44,134 bases of DNA from assembly GCA_945787555.1 (NCBI GenBank), contig CALZJG010000134.1, positions 1 through 44,134 on the forward strand, read 5' to 3'. Of the stretch, positions 8,570 to 18,642 are shown piece by piece. The notes under the pieces were generated by a model that was not told the origin of the DNA, made no database searches, and saw nothing but the letters and a program-made list of their open reading frames with translations. A program made the position numbers and the translations under genes. Source of the DNA: an uncultured Chromatiaceae bacterium. GTDB lineage: Bacteria; Pseudomonadota; Gammaproteobacteria; DRLM01. Numbering within the stretch: position 1 is the stretch's first letter; the number at the start of each line of letters is the position of its first letter.

Positions 8570-10039
8570 ATGGCACGTCATCACAGCAGCACGAGACCGC
8601 CCCCAGACCCGGAATTAGTGGCTATCGCCGATTATGTCTGCGACTACCTCGTCGATAGCGAGGAAGCGGTGATAACCGCGCGCTATTGCCTGATGGACGC
8701 CCTCGGTTGCGCCATCGCCGCGCTGAGACAAGCCGAATGCCGCAGACACCTGGGACCTGTCGTTCCCGGCGCGACATTGCCGGGGGGCGCGCGGGTGCCG
8801 GGCACCGCCTACGAGCTCGACCCTATACACGCCGCCTACAACATCGGCTGCATGGTGCGGTGGCTGGATTACAATGACACTTGGCTGGCCGCCGAGTGGG
8901 GCCATCCCTCGGATAATCTGGGCGCCATCCTGGCCGTCGCTGATTATGTCAGCCGGGGTCATGACGCCCGTGCCCGATCACCGCTAACCATGCGCGATGT
9001 ACTCGTCGCCCTGATCAAAGCCTACGAGATACAAGGCGTGCTGGCCTTGGAGAACAGCTTCAACCGCATTGGCATCGATCATGTCGTTTTGGTGAAGATC
9101 GCCTCTAGCGCCGTCACCACCGCGCTCTTAGGCGGTGGCAAAGATGTCATCATCAACGCCCTGTCCAATGCCTGGCTGGACGGCGGTACGCTGCGCAGTT
9201 ATCGCCATGCCCCCAATACCGGCTGGCGCAAATCCTGGGCAGCGGGTGACGCCAGCGCCCGCGCCGTGCGCCTGGCATTACAAGCCTGCAACGGTGAAAT
9301 GGGCTATCCCAGTGTGCTCAGCACCCCAGAGTGGGGCTACTACGACGTTTTTCTCGACGGTGAGCCGCTGCGACTGCCCCGCCCCTATGGAAGTTATGTC
9401 ATGGAGAACATCTTGTTCAAGGTCGCCTTTCCCGCCGAGTTTCATGCTCAGACCGCCGTGGAGGCTGCCTTACAATTGCACCTCGAGGTCAAAGATCGCC
9501 TAGCCCAAGTCGACCACATCGTGATCACCACCCAGGCGCCAGCCATGCGCATCATCAATAAGACTGGCCCCCTGCATAATCCCGCCGACCGTGACCACTG
9601 TCTGCAATATGCCGTGGCCATCGCTTTGTTGTTCGGGGAGTTAACCAGCCATCATTACAGTGACGAGATCGCCTCGGATACGCGCATCGATGCGTTGCGC
9701 GAAAAAATGCGGGTGGTCGAAGAACCCCGTTACAGTCGCGACTATTTGGATGCCGAAAAACGCGCCATCGCCAACCAAGTGACGATCCACTACCTTGACG
9801 GCGCCGTTGCATCGAGGGAAGTCGCGTACCCGCTGGGACACCGGCGTCGTCGCAGCGAGGCATGGCCGCTGCTGGTGGAAAAATTCGAGCGTAACTTGAG
9901 CGGCTGTTATGCAGAGCATGAACGCCAAGCTCTGGGGGATCTTCTGTTGGATGACTCCCGCTTGCTGGCCATGTCCGTGGCTGAATTCATGGCACGCTGG
10001 GTCCGCGCAACACCGCCTAGCGGAGGCCCTCGATCATGA
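8570..10039 (+). CDS. prpD: 2-methylcitrate dehydratase
   Basis: Dehydrates 2-methylcitrate to 2-methyl-cis-aconitate. MmgE/PrpD family, 489 residues from ATG 8570, close to the usual 480-490; the upstream extension to 8432 is the prpC coding region in another frame and is rejected. Recognisable segments are RYCLMDALGCAIAAL near the start, VRWLDYNDTWLAAEWGHPSDN, and KVAFPAEFHAQTAVEAA. Seven bases separate it from prpC. Neither the AcnD/PrpF pair nor an aconitase follows, so the rehydration step must use an enzyme encoded elsewhere; a PrpD-type (Fe-S-independent) dehydratase normally works with AcnB. Confidence 0.93.
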   Translation: MARHHSSTRPPPDPELVAIADYVCDYLVDSEEAVITARYCLMDALGCAIAALRQAECRRHLGPVVPGATLPGGARVPGTAYELDPIHAAYNIGCMVRWLDYNDTWLAAEWGHPSDNLGAILAVADYVSRGHDARARSPLTMRDVLVALIKAYEIQGVLALENSFNRIGIDHVVLVKIASSAVTTALLGGGKDVIINALSNAWLDGGTLRSYRHAPNTGWRKSWAAGDASARAVRLALQACNGEMGYPSVLSTPEWGYYDVFLDGEPLRLPRPYGSYVMENILFKVAFPAEFHAQTAVEAALQLHLEVKDRLAQVDHIVITTQAPAMRIINKTGPLHNPADRDHCLQYAVAIALLFGELTSHHYSDEIASDTRIDALREKMRVVEEPRYSRDYLDAEKRAIANQVTIHYLDGAVASREVAYPLGHRRRRSEAWPLLVEKFERNLSGCYAEHERQALGDLLLDDSRLLAMSVAEFMARWVRATPPSGGPRS

Positions 10040-10072
10040 TGATGCCGCGCACCACAACACGGGGATAAGACC

Positions 10073-10579
10073 ATGTCGGACCGCGAATACTTCCAGGATT
10101 ACATGCCCGGTGATGTCTGTTTCGGCTGCGGCAGCAAGAATCCCGTTGGCCTACATATACACAGTTATTGGGAGGGCGACCACGCTGTCTGCCAGTGGCG
10201 ACCGGATGAGCGTCATCAAGGCTGGGCCGGACTGACCTGCGGCGGCATCCTCGCCACCCTTATCGACTGCCATTGCATGGCGACCGCCATGGCCACGGCG
10301 ATACGCCAGGAGAACCGCTCCCTTTCCTCGTCGCCGCACTACCGCTTTGCGACGGGGTCGTTAAACGTCCGCTATCTCAAGCCCACGCCCATCGACACCC
10401 CGCTGCAAATCAGAGCGCATGTCACGGAGATCAAGCACAACAGAAAGTTCAGTCTGGATTGTGCGCTCTATGCTCACGACGAGAAAACCGTCGAAGGCAG
10501 CGTGGTGGCGTTCTTGGTGTATCGCAGTGATCAACCTGAGCAGACTAACCCGCAATTTGGCCTGCACACGAATCGTTAA
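10073..10579 (+). CDS. Hotdog-fold acyl-CoA thioesterase (PaaI-like)
   Basis: A 168-residue hotdog-fold protein. The N-terminal CFGCGSKNPVGLH motif and the central HQGWAGLTCGGILATLID segment are typical of PaaI/thioesterase-superfamily proteins that hydrolyse acyl-CoA. Position between prpD and a transporter in an acyl-CoA catabolic island suggests release of CoA from accumulating short or branched acyl-CoAs, a safety valve rather than a pathway step. The substrate is unknown. It starts at ATG 10073, 33 bases after prpD. Confidence 0.75.
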   Translation: MSDREYFQDYMPGDVCFGCGSKNPVGLHIHSYWEGDHAVCQWRPDERHQGWAGLTCGGILATLIDCHCMATAMATAIRQENRSLSSSPHYRFATGSLNVRYLKPTPIDTPLQIRAHVTEIKHNRKFSLDCALYAHDEKTVEGSVVAFLVYRSDQPEQTNPQFGLHTNR

Positions 10580-10639
10580 CCCGTGTTGCGCTTGCCCGCT
10601 ATCGATCTAGCAGGGTGTGGCCGGACCTATGAGGCGAGT

Positions 10640-12013
10640 ATGAAAGATAAGCATGCGCAACCAACACGGTGGTCCTCGCGTAGCGTATTTTTTCTCGCTG
10701 CCATCGGCGCCGCCGTCGGTCTAGGCAATATCTGGAAATTCCCTTATATGACTGGTGTCAGCGGAGGCGGCGCTTTTGTGATCGTCTACATACTCGCCGT
10801 CATCATGGTCGCCATCCCGATCGTCATGGCCGAGCTCATGATCGGTCGTCGCGGCCGTCTAAGTCCGGTGACCAACTTCAGACTCCTCGCTGCCAATGCG
10901 GCAGCTAGCACTAAGTGGCGCTGGGTCGGTTGGATGAACATCCTGGCCGTGTTCACCATCTTGTCATTTTATAGCGTCATCGCCGGTTGGGCCTTGGCCT
11001 ATATTCCCAAACTTGCCTTAGGCGTTTTCGAGGGCACCACCCCTGAGCGAGTCAGCGCCGAATTTGAACAGCTTCTCGCCGCTCCCGTCACCATGGCGAT
11101 ATGGCATGCGCTGTTCATTATAGTCACCGTGTTGATAGTCAGCAGGGGACTTAAGAAAGGTATCGAGCGGGCCATCAAATCTCTCATGCCGTCATTATTC
11201 ATTATGTTGGTGATCCTGATCGGCTATGGCGCCGTTGAGGGAAATTTCGCTAAAGCGACGGCCTTCCTATTTGCTGCCGACTTTTCCAAAATCAACGCCA
11301 ACATTGTTTTGGCGGCCATCGGTCAGGCCTTTTTCTCGGTCAGCGTAGCGATGGGCCTGATGATCACCTACGGTGCCTATATGCGCCCTCAGGATGGCAT
11401 CACTTCATCGGCGGTGGTGATCGCTGCGGCCGATACCCTCGTCGCCCTGATGGCGGGCTTGGCGATTTTCCCCTTGGTCTTCGCCAACGGCCTGGATCCG
11501 GGGCAAGGACCCGGGTTGATCTTTGTCACCTTACCCATCGCCTTTGGCAACATGCCGGCCGGTGCGCTGTTCGGAACGCTGTTCTTCGTATTGCTGGCAT
11601 TCGCGGCGCTCACCTCTTCCATCGCAATATTGGAGACGGTCATATCCTGGGCGGTAGAAAAACGTCCTGAGAAACGACTCCGATTCGCTATCGCCGGGGG
11701 GCTTGCTACTTGGGTAGTAGGACTCGTGACGGTCTTGTCATTTAATGTGTGGAACGATGTCCGCCCGCTGTCCCTGTTTGCGTTATTCAAAGATAAGAAT
11801 CTCTTTGATCTGCTCGATTATTTGGCTTCGAATATCATGCTTCCCTTGGGCGGTGCCCTCATCGCGCTTTTCGCCGGTTGGTTCATGTCACGGCAGGACA
11901 TCTTGGAGGAGTTAGGCTTGAGTGATGGCAGAGCCTATTTTGTCTGGCGCTTTCTTATTCGCTATGTGGCGCCAGTGGGAGTGTCCGCGGTGTTAATTGC
12001 CAATGTGGCCTGA
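10640..12013 (+). CDS. Sodium-dependent transporter, NSS/SNF (LeuT-like) family
   Basis: Na+-coupled uptake, most likely of amino acids, at the inner membrane. The first transmembrane segment has the family signature AAIGAAVGLGNIWKFPYM followed by GGGAFVIVY, which in LeuT lines the Na+ and substrate sites. About 11 hydrophobic helices can be seen over 457 residues. ATG 10640 is chosen over a GTG at 10583, since the intervening residues do not resemble the family N-terminus; the ribosome site (GAGGCG) is weak. Leucine or another branched-chain amino acid would be a sensible cargo in this island, but the substrate cannot be read from sequence. It converges with icmF, whose stop lies 10 bases away, with no clear terminator between. 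Confidence 0.88.
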   Translation: MKDKHAQPTRWSSRSVFFLAAIGAAVGLGNIWKFPYMTGVSGGGAFVIVYILAVIMVAIPIVMAELMIGRRGRLSPVTNFRLLAANAAASTKWRWVGWMNILAVFTILSFYSVIAGWALAYIPKLALGVFEGTTPERVSAEFEQLLAAPVTMAIWHALFIIVTVLIVSRGLKKGIERAIKSLMPSLFIMLVILIGYGAVEGNFAKATAFLFAADFSKINANIVLAAIGQAFFSVSVAMGLMITYGAYMRPQDGITSSAVVIAAADTLVALMAGLAIFPLVFANGLDPGQGPGLIFVTLPIAFGNMPAGALFGTLFFVLLAFAALTSSIAILETVISWAVEKRPEKRLRFAIAGGLATWVVGLVTVLSFNVWNDVRPLSLFALFKDKNLFDLLDYLASNIMLPLGGALIALFAGWFMSRQDILEELGLSDGRAYFVWRFLIRYVAPVGVSAVLIANVA

Positions 12014-12023
12014 TCAGCTCGAC

Positions 12024-15000
12024 TCAGACTCGGCGTCGATATCTCCCCGTCACCTCATAAAGCGCATGGGTGATTTGTCCCAAGGTGCAGTGTCGCGTGG
12101 TCGTCAACAGCTCCGCAAAGATATTCGCTGCGCTCAGGACGGTGTCCTGGAGACGCGCTAAGGCCTGGCTCGCCTGGCCGGCGTGATGGGCCTTGTACAG
12201 CTCGATCGCAGTGATTTGTGCGCGCTTTTCAGCATCAGCGGAACGAGTCAAGGGCCTGCCAGACGTCGTCTGTTCCAACTCCTCATGCCGAAACGTATTG
12301 ACGCCGATGATAGGCAGGCTGCCGTCATGCTTGTGGCGTTCGTAGTGCAGGCTTTCGTCTTGAATCTTCGCGCGTTGATAGAGACTTTCCATCGCGCCCA
12401 TTACACCCCCGCGCGCGGCGAGGCGGTCGAATTCTTCGTAGACGGCTTGCTCGACCAGGTCAGTTAATTGCTCGATGATATAAGAACCTTGCAAGGGGTT
12501 TTGATTATAGTTCAGCCCTAGCTCGTGGTTGATGATCATCTGGATAGCCAACGCGCGCCGCACCGACTCCTCCGTGGGTGTGGTCAGTGCCTCGTCGTAG
12601 GCATTGGTATGAAGACTGTTGCAGTTGTCATACAAGGCGTACAACGCTTGCAGGGTCGTGCGTATGTCATTGTAGCCCAGCGTCTGGGCATGCAGGGTCC
12701 GACCCGAGGTCTGGATGTGGTATTTCAGCTTCTGACTACGTGCGTCGGCGTGGTAGACATCCCGCATCGCACGCGCCCAGATCCGTCGCGCTACCCGCCC
12801 GATGACAGCGTATTCCGGGTCCATGCCGTTACTGAAAAAGAAGCTCATGTGCGCTGCAAATGCATCGATGGGCATGCCGCGAGCCAGATAATACTCAACC
12901 AACGTGAAGCCATTGGCCAAGGTGAACGCGAGTTGGGTAACGGGATTCGCGCCGGCTTCGGCGATGTGATAACCGCTCACTGAAACACTGTAGTAATTGC
13001 GCACCTGGTTAGCGATGAAATATTCCTGGACATCACCCATCATGCGCAGCGCGAACTCTAGGGGAAAGATACACTCATTCTGCGCCTGATCCTCCTTGAG
13101 GATATCCGCTTGCAAGGTTCCCCGTAACGCGGCCAGGGTATCTTGGCGGATGCGCGCATAGGTCTCGGGACTTGTCACTTGCTCGCCATTCATCCCTAAG
13201 AGGCCCAACCCCAATCGATCATGTCCCGCTGGCAAGGGGCCTTGATACAAAGGTCGTGAGCGTCCCTGATAGCAGGCCGCGATAGTCTGCTCGGCGCGCC
13301 CCCACTCGCCGATTTCGCGCAAGTATTTTTCGATCTGTTGGTCGATGGCCGTGTTGATAAACCACGCCAATAGAATGGGCGCGGGACCGTTGATGGTCAT
13401 GGATACCGAGGTATCCGCCTGGCACAGATTGAAGCCCGAGTAGAGCTTCTTCATGTCGTCCAAATTCGTGATCGAAACCCCTGACATGCCGATCCGCCCG
13501 TAGATATCGGGTCGCGGCTCCGCATCTTCGCCATAGAGAGTAATGGGATCAAAGGCGGTGGAGAGGCGTTTCGCCTGCTGTCCCTGCGCCAGATAGTGAA
13601 AGCGGCGATTAGTGCGCTCGGGCGTCCCTTCACCGGCAAACATGCGCGCGGGTTCTTCCTCGCTACGACGATAAGGAAAGACGCCGGCGGTATAGGGGTA
13701 GTGCCCGGGCAGGTTCTCTTGCAGGAGAAAGCGTAATAGCTCGGCCCAGCTTTCGTACTGCGGCACAGCCACCTTGGGGATGCGCAAATGGCTGAGACTT
13801 TCGTGATAGTTCGCTCCACTGAGTTGCTTGCCGCGCACAGCATAGGTGTATTGCTCCGAGCGGCACCCCGCCGCCGTTTCCGGCCAGTGGCGTAACAGTT
13901 CCAAGGACTCCGCGCTCAACCCAGCCAGCGCTTGCTCATAACTGCGGCGCAAGTGCTGCCGCAGGGCATCTTCATCCTCTTCGATAACGCCTGCAGCATA
14001 ATGGTCCAGTGGCTCCGGCAGCAGGGGGTCTTCGAGGGCCCCTAAGCTCAAATAGTAACCTTGGGCATGTAGTGCCGCCTTGACCTGCTGGGTGAGGCTG
14101 TGCCTGCTCGCAGTGCCCCGTTCACTGATCTCGGACAAATAGTGGGTACGGTTGGATGGGATGAGCGTGGACGGCTGCGCCGGCACCGGTAATGTCTGCG
14201 GTATCTGGGGTGTTTGCGTCCATGATTTTCCTGCTGGGCCGGCAAGGTTCGCGAGGCGGGTGCACAGCGCGTCAAACACGGACTGTATGCCGGGATCGCG
14301 CCAACGGCTGGCCACCGTCGGATAAACAGGCACCTGCTCCGCGGCTAGATCGAATGCCTGGTGATTGCGCCGCCACTGTTTCTGGATGTCCCGCAAGGCA
14401 TCCTGACCTCCTTGCTTGTCGAACTTGTTTAAAGCAATGACATCGGCGTAGTCCAACATTTGGATTTTTTCCAGCTGGCTCTGGGCGCCGTAATCACTGG
14501 TCATGACGTACAAGGACAGGTCCACGAGATCGACAATCTCCACATCGGCTTGCCCGGTCCCGGCGGTTTCGACCAAGACCAAGCCAAACCCCCGTGAGCG
14601 CAGAAAATCGACGCACGCGGCCAGGTTGGCGCTGGTGGCAAGATCCCGGCGGCGGGTCGCCAGGGAACGCAGGTACACTCGTTGGTCGGCAAGACTATTG
14701 AGACGAATGCGATCACCGAGTAGGGCCCCGCCGCTCTTGTAACGGGTCGGGTCCATGGCGAGCACCGCGATCATCAGGCGAGGAAACCTATGAAGAAAGT
14801 GCTGTAGCAATTCATCCATGAGACTACTCTTGCCGGCGCCTCCCGTGCCGGTGATGCCCACCACCGGTGCGTGAGGATGCTCACTCACGCCTAGGGTCCA
14901 GGCGTCCCGATCAACGCCACCGCGCTCGATCAACGACAGCCACTGCCCGATCGCCCGGTGATCCCCTGGCGCAATGGGGCTTAGCTCTGGTCGCGACTGG

Positions 15001-15470
15001 AGCGCGCCGCGGGTTCTTTGCAGCATGTCCTGTCCCATGCCCTCCAGGCCGAGGACGCGCCCGTCATTCGGGGTGTAGACTTTTTCAACTCCGTAGGACT
15101 CGAGGGCGGCGGCTTCCTCGGGCGTGATGGTACCCCCGCCGCCGCCGAACACCCGCACCTGGTGGGCACCCGCCGCCTTGAGACTGTCAATCAAATATCG
15201 AAAGAATTCGACATGCCCGCCTTGGTAGGAACTGACGGCGATGCCGTCCACGTCTTCTTGCAACGCAGCACGAACGATGTCGTCAACGCTGCGATTGTGT
15301 CCCAGGTGCACAACTTCGGCACCCTGATCCTGCAGCACACGACGGATGATGTTGATGGCGACGTCATGGCCATCGAAAATCGACGTGGCCGTGGCAAAGC
15401 GTAACGGGGTCGAGGCACGTGCTGGGCCGTTCTGGTCGGCTGGGCGCTTGGATTGGCGTGCGTCACTCAT
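12024..15470 (-). CDS. icmF: Fused isobutyryl-CoA mutase (IcmF): B12 domain, G-protein chaperone, mutase
   Basis: Adenosylcobalamin-dependent interconversion of isobutyryl-CoA and n-butyryl-CoA. Domain order in 1148 residues: B12-binding domain (about 20-150) with DGHD at 33-36, whose His35 would ligate cobalt; a MeaB/MMAA-like GTPase (about 205-400) with P-loop GTGGAGKSS and a KFDK-type base motif (ALNKFD); then the large mutase barrel to the C-terminus. This order is the IcmF one, not that of methylmalonyl-CoA mutase. In ILKEDQAQNECIFP, Gln797 sits where methylmalonyl-CoA mutase has its carboxylate-binding Arg (VRN), supporting a neutral branched acyl-CoA substrate. The start has AGAGGAGG just upstream (15477-15484). 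No cobalamin riboswitch was seen in the leader. The isovaleryl/pivalyl-CoA pair is an alternative activity known for this family. Confidence 0.93.
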   Translation of the reverse strand: MSDARQSKRPADQNGPARASTPLRFATATSIFDGHDVAINIIRRVLQDQGAEVVHLGHNRSVDDIVRAALQEDVDGIAVSSYQGGHVEFFRYLIDSLKAAGAHQVRVFGGGGGTITPEEAAALESYGVEKVYTPNDGRVLGLEGMGQDMLQRTRGALQSRPELSPIAPGDHRAIGQWLSLIERGGVDRDAWTLGVSEHPHAPVVGITGTGGAGKSSLMDELLQHFLHRFPRLMIAVLAMDPTRYKSGGALLGDRIRLNSLADQRVYLRSLATRRRDLATSANLAACVDFLRSRGFGLVLVETAGTGQADVEIVDLVDLSLYVMTSDYGAQSQLEKIQMLDYADVIALNKFDKQGGQDALRDIQKQWRRNHQAFDLAAEQVPVYPTVASRWRDPGIQSVFDALCTRLANLAGPAGKSWTQTPQIPQTLPVPAQPSTLIPSNRTHYLSEISERGTASRHSLTQQVKAALHAQGYYLSLGALEDPLLPEPLDHYAAGVIEEDEDALRQHLRRSYEQALAGLSAESLELLRHWPETAAGCRSEQYTYAVRGKQLSGANYHESLSHLRIPKVAVPQYESWAELLRFLLQENLPGHYPYTAGVFPYRRSEEEPARMFAGEGTPERTNRRFHYLAQGQQAKRLSTAFDPITLYGEDAEPRPDIYGRIGMSGVSITNLDDMKKLYSGFNLCQADTSVSMTINGPAPILLAWFINTAIDQQIEKYLREIGEWGRAEQTIAACYQGRSRPLYQGPLPAGHDRLGLGLLGMNGEQVTSPETYARIRQDTLAALRGTLQADILKEDQAQNECIFPLEFALRMMGDVQEYFIANQVRNYYSVSVSGYHIAEAGANPVTQLAFTLANGFTLVEYYLARGMPIDAFAAHMSFFFSNGMDPEYAVIGRVARRIWARAMRDVYHADARSQKLKYHIQTSGRTLHAQTLGYNDIRTTLQALYALYDNCNSLHTNAYDEALTTPTEESVRRALAIQMIINHELGLNYNQNPLQGSYIIEQLTDLVEQAVYEEFDRLAARGGVMGAMESLYQRAKIQDESLHYERHKHDGSLPIIGVNTFRHEELEQTTSGRPLTRSADAEKRAQITAIELYKAHHAGQASQALARLQDTVLSAANIFAELLTTTRHCTLGQITHALYEVTGRYRRRV

Positions 15471-15812
15471 CAGCAGCCTCCTCTGCCGTCGGTCACCATC
15501 TACCTACCCCAGTGTAGCGAGAATATCGCGGTTACTAGCCCCTTGCAGCGGGATAATCAGGCGCTCAATTAGTATTCGCGAAAATATTGGCCATACTTTA
15601 AGACAGTGCCTATCAAGGTAAATTCGACTTTAGATATCTCAGCGACCCTAGGCTGGCGCGGTGGCTGCGTGGCAATCTCATGCATCGCCCTTTATTCCTT
15701 GAGAACTATGGCAAATCCTCGGTCATGAACTTCATCTTTAGCGGAACTGTCGAAATTCATAGGTGCTATTCGCAAGCATCGGCTGTGCTCATCACGTCCG
15801 CGGAGGCGGAAT
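15471..15812. promoter_or_regulatory. Divergent intergenic region between icmF and thiolase
   Basis: This 342-base stretch must hold the promoters for icmF (-) and, if transcription starts here, the thiolase-liu block (+). I cannot assign -35/-10 boxes with confidence. Two small symmetric elements stand out: GCGA-GAATA-TCGC at 15517-15529 and the perfect 8-mer TTCGCGAA at 15575-15582 in an AT-rich context. They are plausible operator sites. A 46-codon frame (15680-15820) overlaps the thiolase start but resembles nothing I know. Confidence 0.35.
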
Positions 15813-16997
15813 ATGACTAATAACGACATCGTGATAGTGGCCGCCAAACGCACGCCCATCGGGGCTTTTCTCGGCCAATTCGCAGAGCTGCCGGCCCCCA
15901 AGCTGGGCGCCACCGCCATACACGCCGCGCTGGCGGCGACCTCTCTCGCTCCCGAGGATATTGATGAAGTCTTGATGGGATGCGTACTCCCTGCCGGGCT
16001 CGGGCAGGCACCGGCACGCCAGGCTGCGCTGCAAGCCGGATTGCCCGTGTCCACGCCCTGCACCACCGTGAACAAGGTCTGCGGCTCAGGCATGCAGGCG
16101 GTGATGCTGGGGCATGATCTCATCAGCGCCGGTTCGGCCCACATCGTGGTGGCCGGCGGCATGGAATCCATGAGCAACGCCCCTTACCTGGTCGCGCACG
16201 CCCGGCGGGGGCTGCGTATAGGACATGGCGAACTCCTCGATCATATGCTCTATGACGGATTGCAAAATGCCGAAGACGGCGCACTCATGGGTACGTTCGC
16301 CGAACGCTGCGTCGAGCGCTACGGGTTCACCCGTGAAGAGCAAGATGCGTATGCGGCGGAATCCGTCAATCGCGCGCTAGCCGCCTCCACTGACGGCGCT
16401 TTCAGCGCCGAGTTGACGCCCGTCTCCGTCACCACCACGAAGGGTGAACAGTCTTACAACTGCGACGAGACGCCCTTCAAATGCGATGTTGCCAAGATCC
16501 CAAAGTTGAAACCGGCTTTTCAGCAAGAAAACGGTACCGTCACGGCGGCCAGTTCCGCGTCCATCTCCGACGGCGCCGCGGCCTTAGTTTTGATGCGCGA
16601 GGCAGAAGCCAAACAGCGCAAAATCCCGCCATTGGCCAGGATCATCGCCCATACCAGCCATGCGCGCGCGCCCGCTGACTTCACCATCGCTCCTATCGAC
16701 GCCATCAAGACGCTATATCGCAAGACCGGCTGGAGCGCTGGTGACGTCGATCTTTTCGAGATCAATGAGGCCTTTGCCGCCGTCACCCTGGCGGCGCTGC
16801 GCGATCTCCAATTGGACCCGCACAAGGTCAACATCAACGGTGGCGCGTGCGCCTTGGGACATCCCATTGGTGCCAGCGGAGCCAGAATTCTCGTCACGTT
16901 GTTGCATGCCCTCCGCCGCCATGACCTGGCACGAGGCATTGCGGCCTTGTGCATCGGTGGTGGGGAGGCGACGGCCATCGCCATCGAAGCGTTGTGA
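15813..16997 (+). CDS. Acetyl-CoA C-acetyltransferase (thiolase)
   Basis: Thiolytic cleavage of acetoacetyl-CoA, and possibly 2-methylacetoacetyl-CoA from isoleucine, to acetyl-CoA plus acyl-CoA. The 394-residue length and all catalytic elements are present: nucleophile C90 in [10 protein letters not shown], the NEAFA loop, the [16 protein letters not shown] histidine motif, and the C-terminal CIGGGEA with the second active cysteine. GGAGGCGG precedes ATG 15813. It leads the block carrying carboxylase, hydratase, lyase and acetoacetyl-CoA synthetase genes, so its position matches the final step of leucine degradation. Confidence 0.92.
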   Translation: MTNNDIVIVAAKRTPIGAFLGQFAELPAPKLGATAIHAALAATSLAPEDIDEVLMGCVLPAGLGQAPARQAALQAGLPVSTPCTTVNKVCGSGMQAVMLGHDLISAGSAHIVVAGGMESMSNAPYLVAHARRGLRIGHGELLDHMLYDGLQNAEDGALMGTFAERCVERYGFTREEQDAYAAESVNRALAASTDGAFSAELTPVSVTTTKGEQSYNCDETPFKCDVAKIPKLKPAFQQENGTVTAASSASISDGAAALVLMREAEAKQRKIPPLARIIAHTSHARAPADFTIAPIDAIKTLYRKTGWSAGDVDLFEINEAFAAVTLAALRDLQLDPHKVNINGGACALGHPIGASGARILVTLLHALRRHDLARGIAALCIGGGEATAIAIEAL

Positions 16998-17011
16998 TAG
17001 GTGGCATGATC

Positions 17012-18619
17012 ATGGCGACCATTGAATCAAAAATCGACACCGCATCGGCAAAGTTCAGAGAGAACGCTGCTCATATGCGCAGCCTCGTCTCAGACTTGAA
17101 AACGCGCCTGGAAGAGGCGGCTGCGGGCGGATCGGTCGGTGCGCGCAAGCAGCATGCCCAGAGAGGAAAATTACTGGTACGTGAGCGCATACATAGGCTC
17201 ATCGACGCCGACAGCTCGTTAATGGAATTCTCGGCACTGGCGGCCAACGGCCTGTATGACGATGAAGTTTTTGGCGCAGGCATCGTCACCGGCATCGGTT
17301 TGGTCCACGGACTAGAAGTGGTCATTATCGCCAATGATGCCACGGTCAAAGGCGGCACATACTTTCCTTTGACGGCCAAGAAACACTTACGGGCTCAGGA
17401 AATCGCCGCGCAGAACCACTTGCCGTGTATCTATCTGGTGGATTCCGGCGGGGCCTTTCTGCCTATGCAGGACGACGTCTTTCCCGATCGCGAGCATTTC
17501 GGTCGCATCTTCTACAACCAGGCACGCCTCTCGGCACAGGGTATTCCTCAGATCGCGGTGGTGATGGGATCTTGCACCGCAGGGGGCGCCTATGTGCCCG
17601 CCATGTCCGACGAAGCGATCATCGTTAAGAACCAAGGGACGATATTTCTCGGCGGCCCACCGCTCGTGAAGGCGGCGACCGGTGAAGTGGTGGGCGCCGA
17701 AGAACTCGGCGGCGGCGAAGTGCACAGTCGCATCTCGGGGGTTGCCGATCATCTCGCGGAGAACGACGAACATGCACTGCAAATCGCCCGCGACATCGTG
17801 GCCAGCTTGAATCATCACAAGAGGGGCAAGCTGTCACGACTTGCAATGGCTGATCCCTTGTACCCAGGCGAGGATCTGTACGGGATAGTCCCGCACGATA
17901 TCCGCAGACAATATGACGTGCGCGAAATCATCGCGCGGATCGTCGACGGTTCGGAATTTCACGAGTTCAAGCAGCTCTATGGTGCGACCTTAGTGTGCGG
18001 ATTTGCCCATATTCACGGCTACCCTGTCGGCATGATCGCCAATAATGGCATCCTATTTTCAGAAGCGGCGCTAAAAGGCGCTCATTTCATTCAGTTATGC
18101 GATCAACGCGGCATTCCCATGGTGTTCTTGCAGAACATCGCGGGTTTCATGGTGGGCAAGAAATATGAGCAAGAAGGTATTGCAAAACATGGCGCCAAGA
18201 TGGTGATGGCGGTCGCTTGCGCGGAGGTGCCCAAATTCACGGTGATCATCGGCGGTTCCTTCGGGGCGGGTAATTACGCCATGTGCGGCCGCGCCTACGC
18301 TCCACGTCAATTGTGGGTGTGGCCCAATGCGCGCATTTCGGTGATGGGGGGTGAGACCGCAGCCAATGTGCTTGCAACTATCAAACACGACAGCATGGTC
18401 AAACGGGATCAACCATGGAGCGATGAAGAATCCAAACAGTACATGGCAGACATACGCCAGCAATATGAGACCCAAAGCCATCCCTACTACGCAACGGCGC
18501 GCCTCTGGGACGATGGGATCATCGACCCCGTGGACACCCGTGAACTGCTCGGCAGAGGCATCGCCGCCGCGCTGAATGCACCGATCAAGCAGGCCCATTA
18601 TGGCGTCTTTCGTATGTGA
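17012..18619 (+). CDS. liuB: Methylcrotonyl-CoA carboxylase, carboxyltransferase (beta) subunit
   Basis: Transfers carboxyl from biotin to 3-methylcrotonyl-CoA in leucine degradation. ATG 17012 (AGGTGG 7 bases upstream) gives 535 residues, the length of Pseudomonas LiuB; another in-frame ATG lies at 17006. The two crotonase-like carboxyltransferase halves are visible, with [19 protein letters not shown] in the first and [26 protein letters not shown] in overlapping pieces in the second, the latter characteristic of MCC rather than propionyl-CoA carboxylase beta. The neighbours liuC and liuE agree. The biotin carboxylase/carrier subunit (liuD), normally close by, is missing from the window. 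A geranyl-CoA carboxylase role is possible but less likely here. Confidence 0.9.
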   Translation: MATIESKIDTASAKFRENAAHMRSLVSDLKTRLEEAAAGGSVGARKQHAQRGKLLVRERIHRLIDADSSLMEFSALAANGLYDDEVFGAGIVTGIGLVHGLEVVIIANDATVKGGTYFPLTAKKHLRAQEIAAQNHLPCIYLVDSGGAFLPMQDDVFPDREHFGRIFYNQARLSAQGIPQIAVVMGSCTAGGAYVPAMSDEAIIVKNQGTIFLGGPPLVKAATGEVVGAEELGGGEVHSRISGVADHLAENDEHALQIARDIVASLNHHKRGKLSRLAMADPLYPGEDLYGIVPHDIRRQYDVREIIARIVDGSEFHEFKQLYGATLVCGFAHIHGYPVGMIANNGILFSEAALKGAHFIQLCDQRGIPMVFLQNIAGFMVGKKYEQEGIAKHGAKMVMAVACAEVPKFTVIIGGSFGAGNYAMCGRAYAPRQLWVWPNARISVMGGETAANVLATIKHDSMVKRDQPWSDEESKQYMADIRQQYETQSHPYYATARLWDDGIIDPVDTRELLGRGIAAALNAPIKQAHYGVFRM

Positions 18620-18642
18620 CGCAGACCCTATGGAGTAACACT

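Noticed and set aside
12024-15470. Methylmalonyl-CoA mutase as the name for the B12 mutase
   Set aside because: The N-terminal B12 domain, the internal G-protein domain and the Gln at the substrate-carboxylate position all point to IcmF.
15471-15812. Cobalamin riboswitch before icmF
   Set aside because: I looked for a B12-box-like element and multi-stem leader on the - strand and found none; the leader before the ribosome site has no such conserved core.
15601-15821. Open frame running into the thiolase start (46 codons from ATG 15680)
   Set aside because: It reads smoothly but has no start near its 5' end, no ribosome site before ATG 15680, and no recognisable similarity. A leader peptide is conceivable but unsupported.
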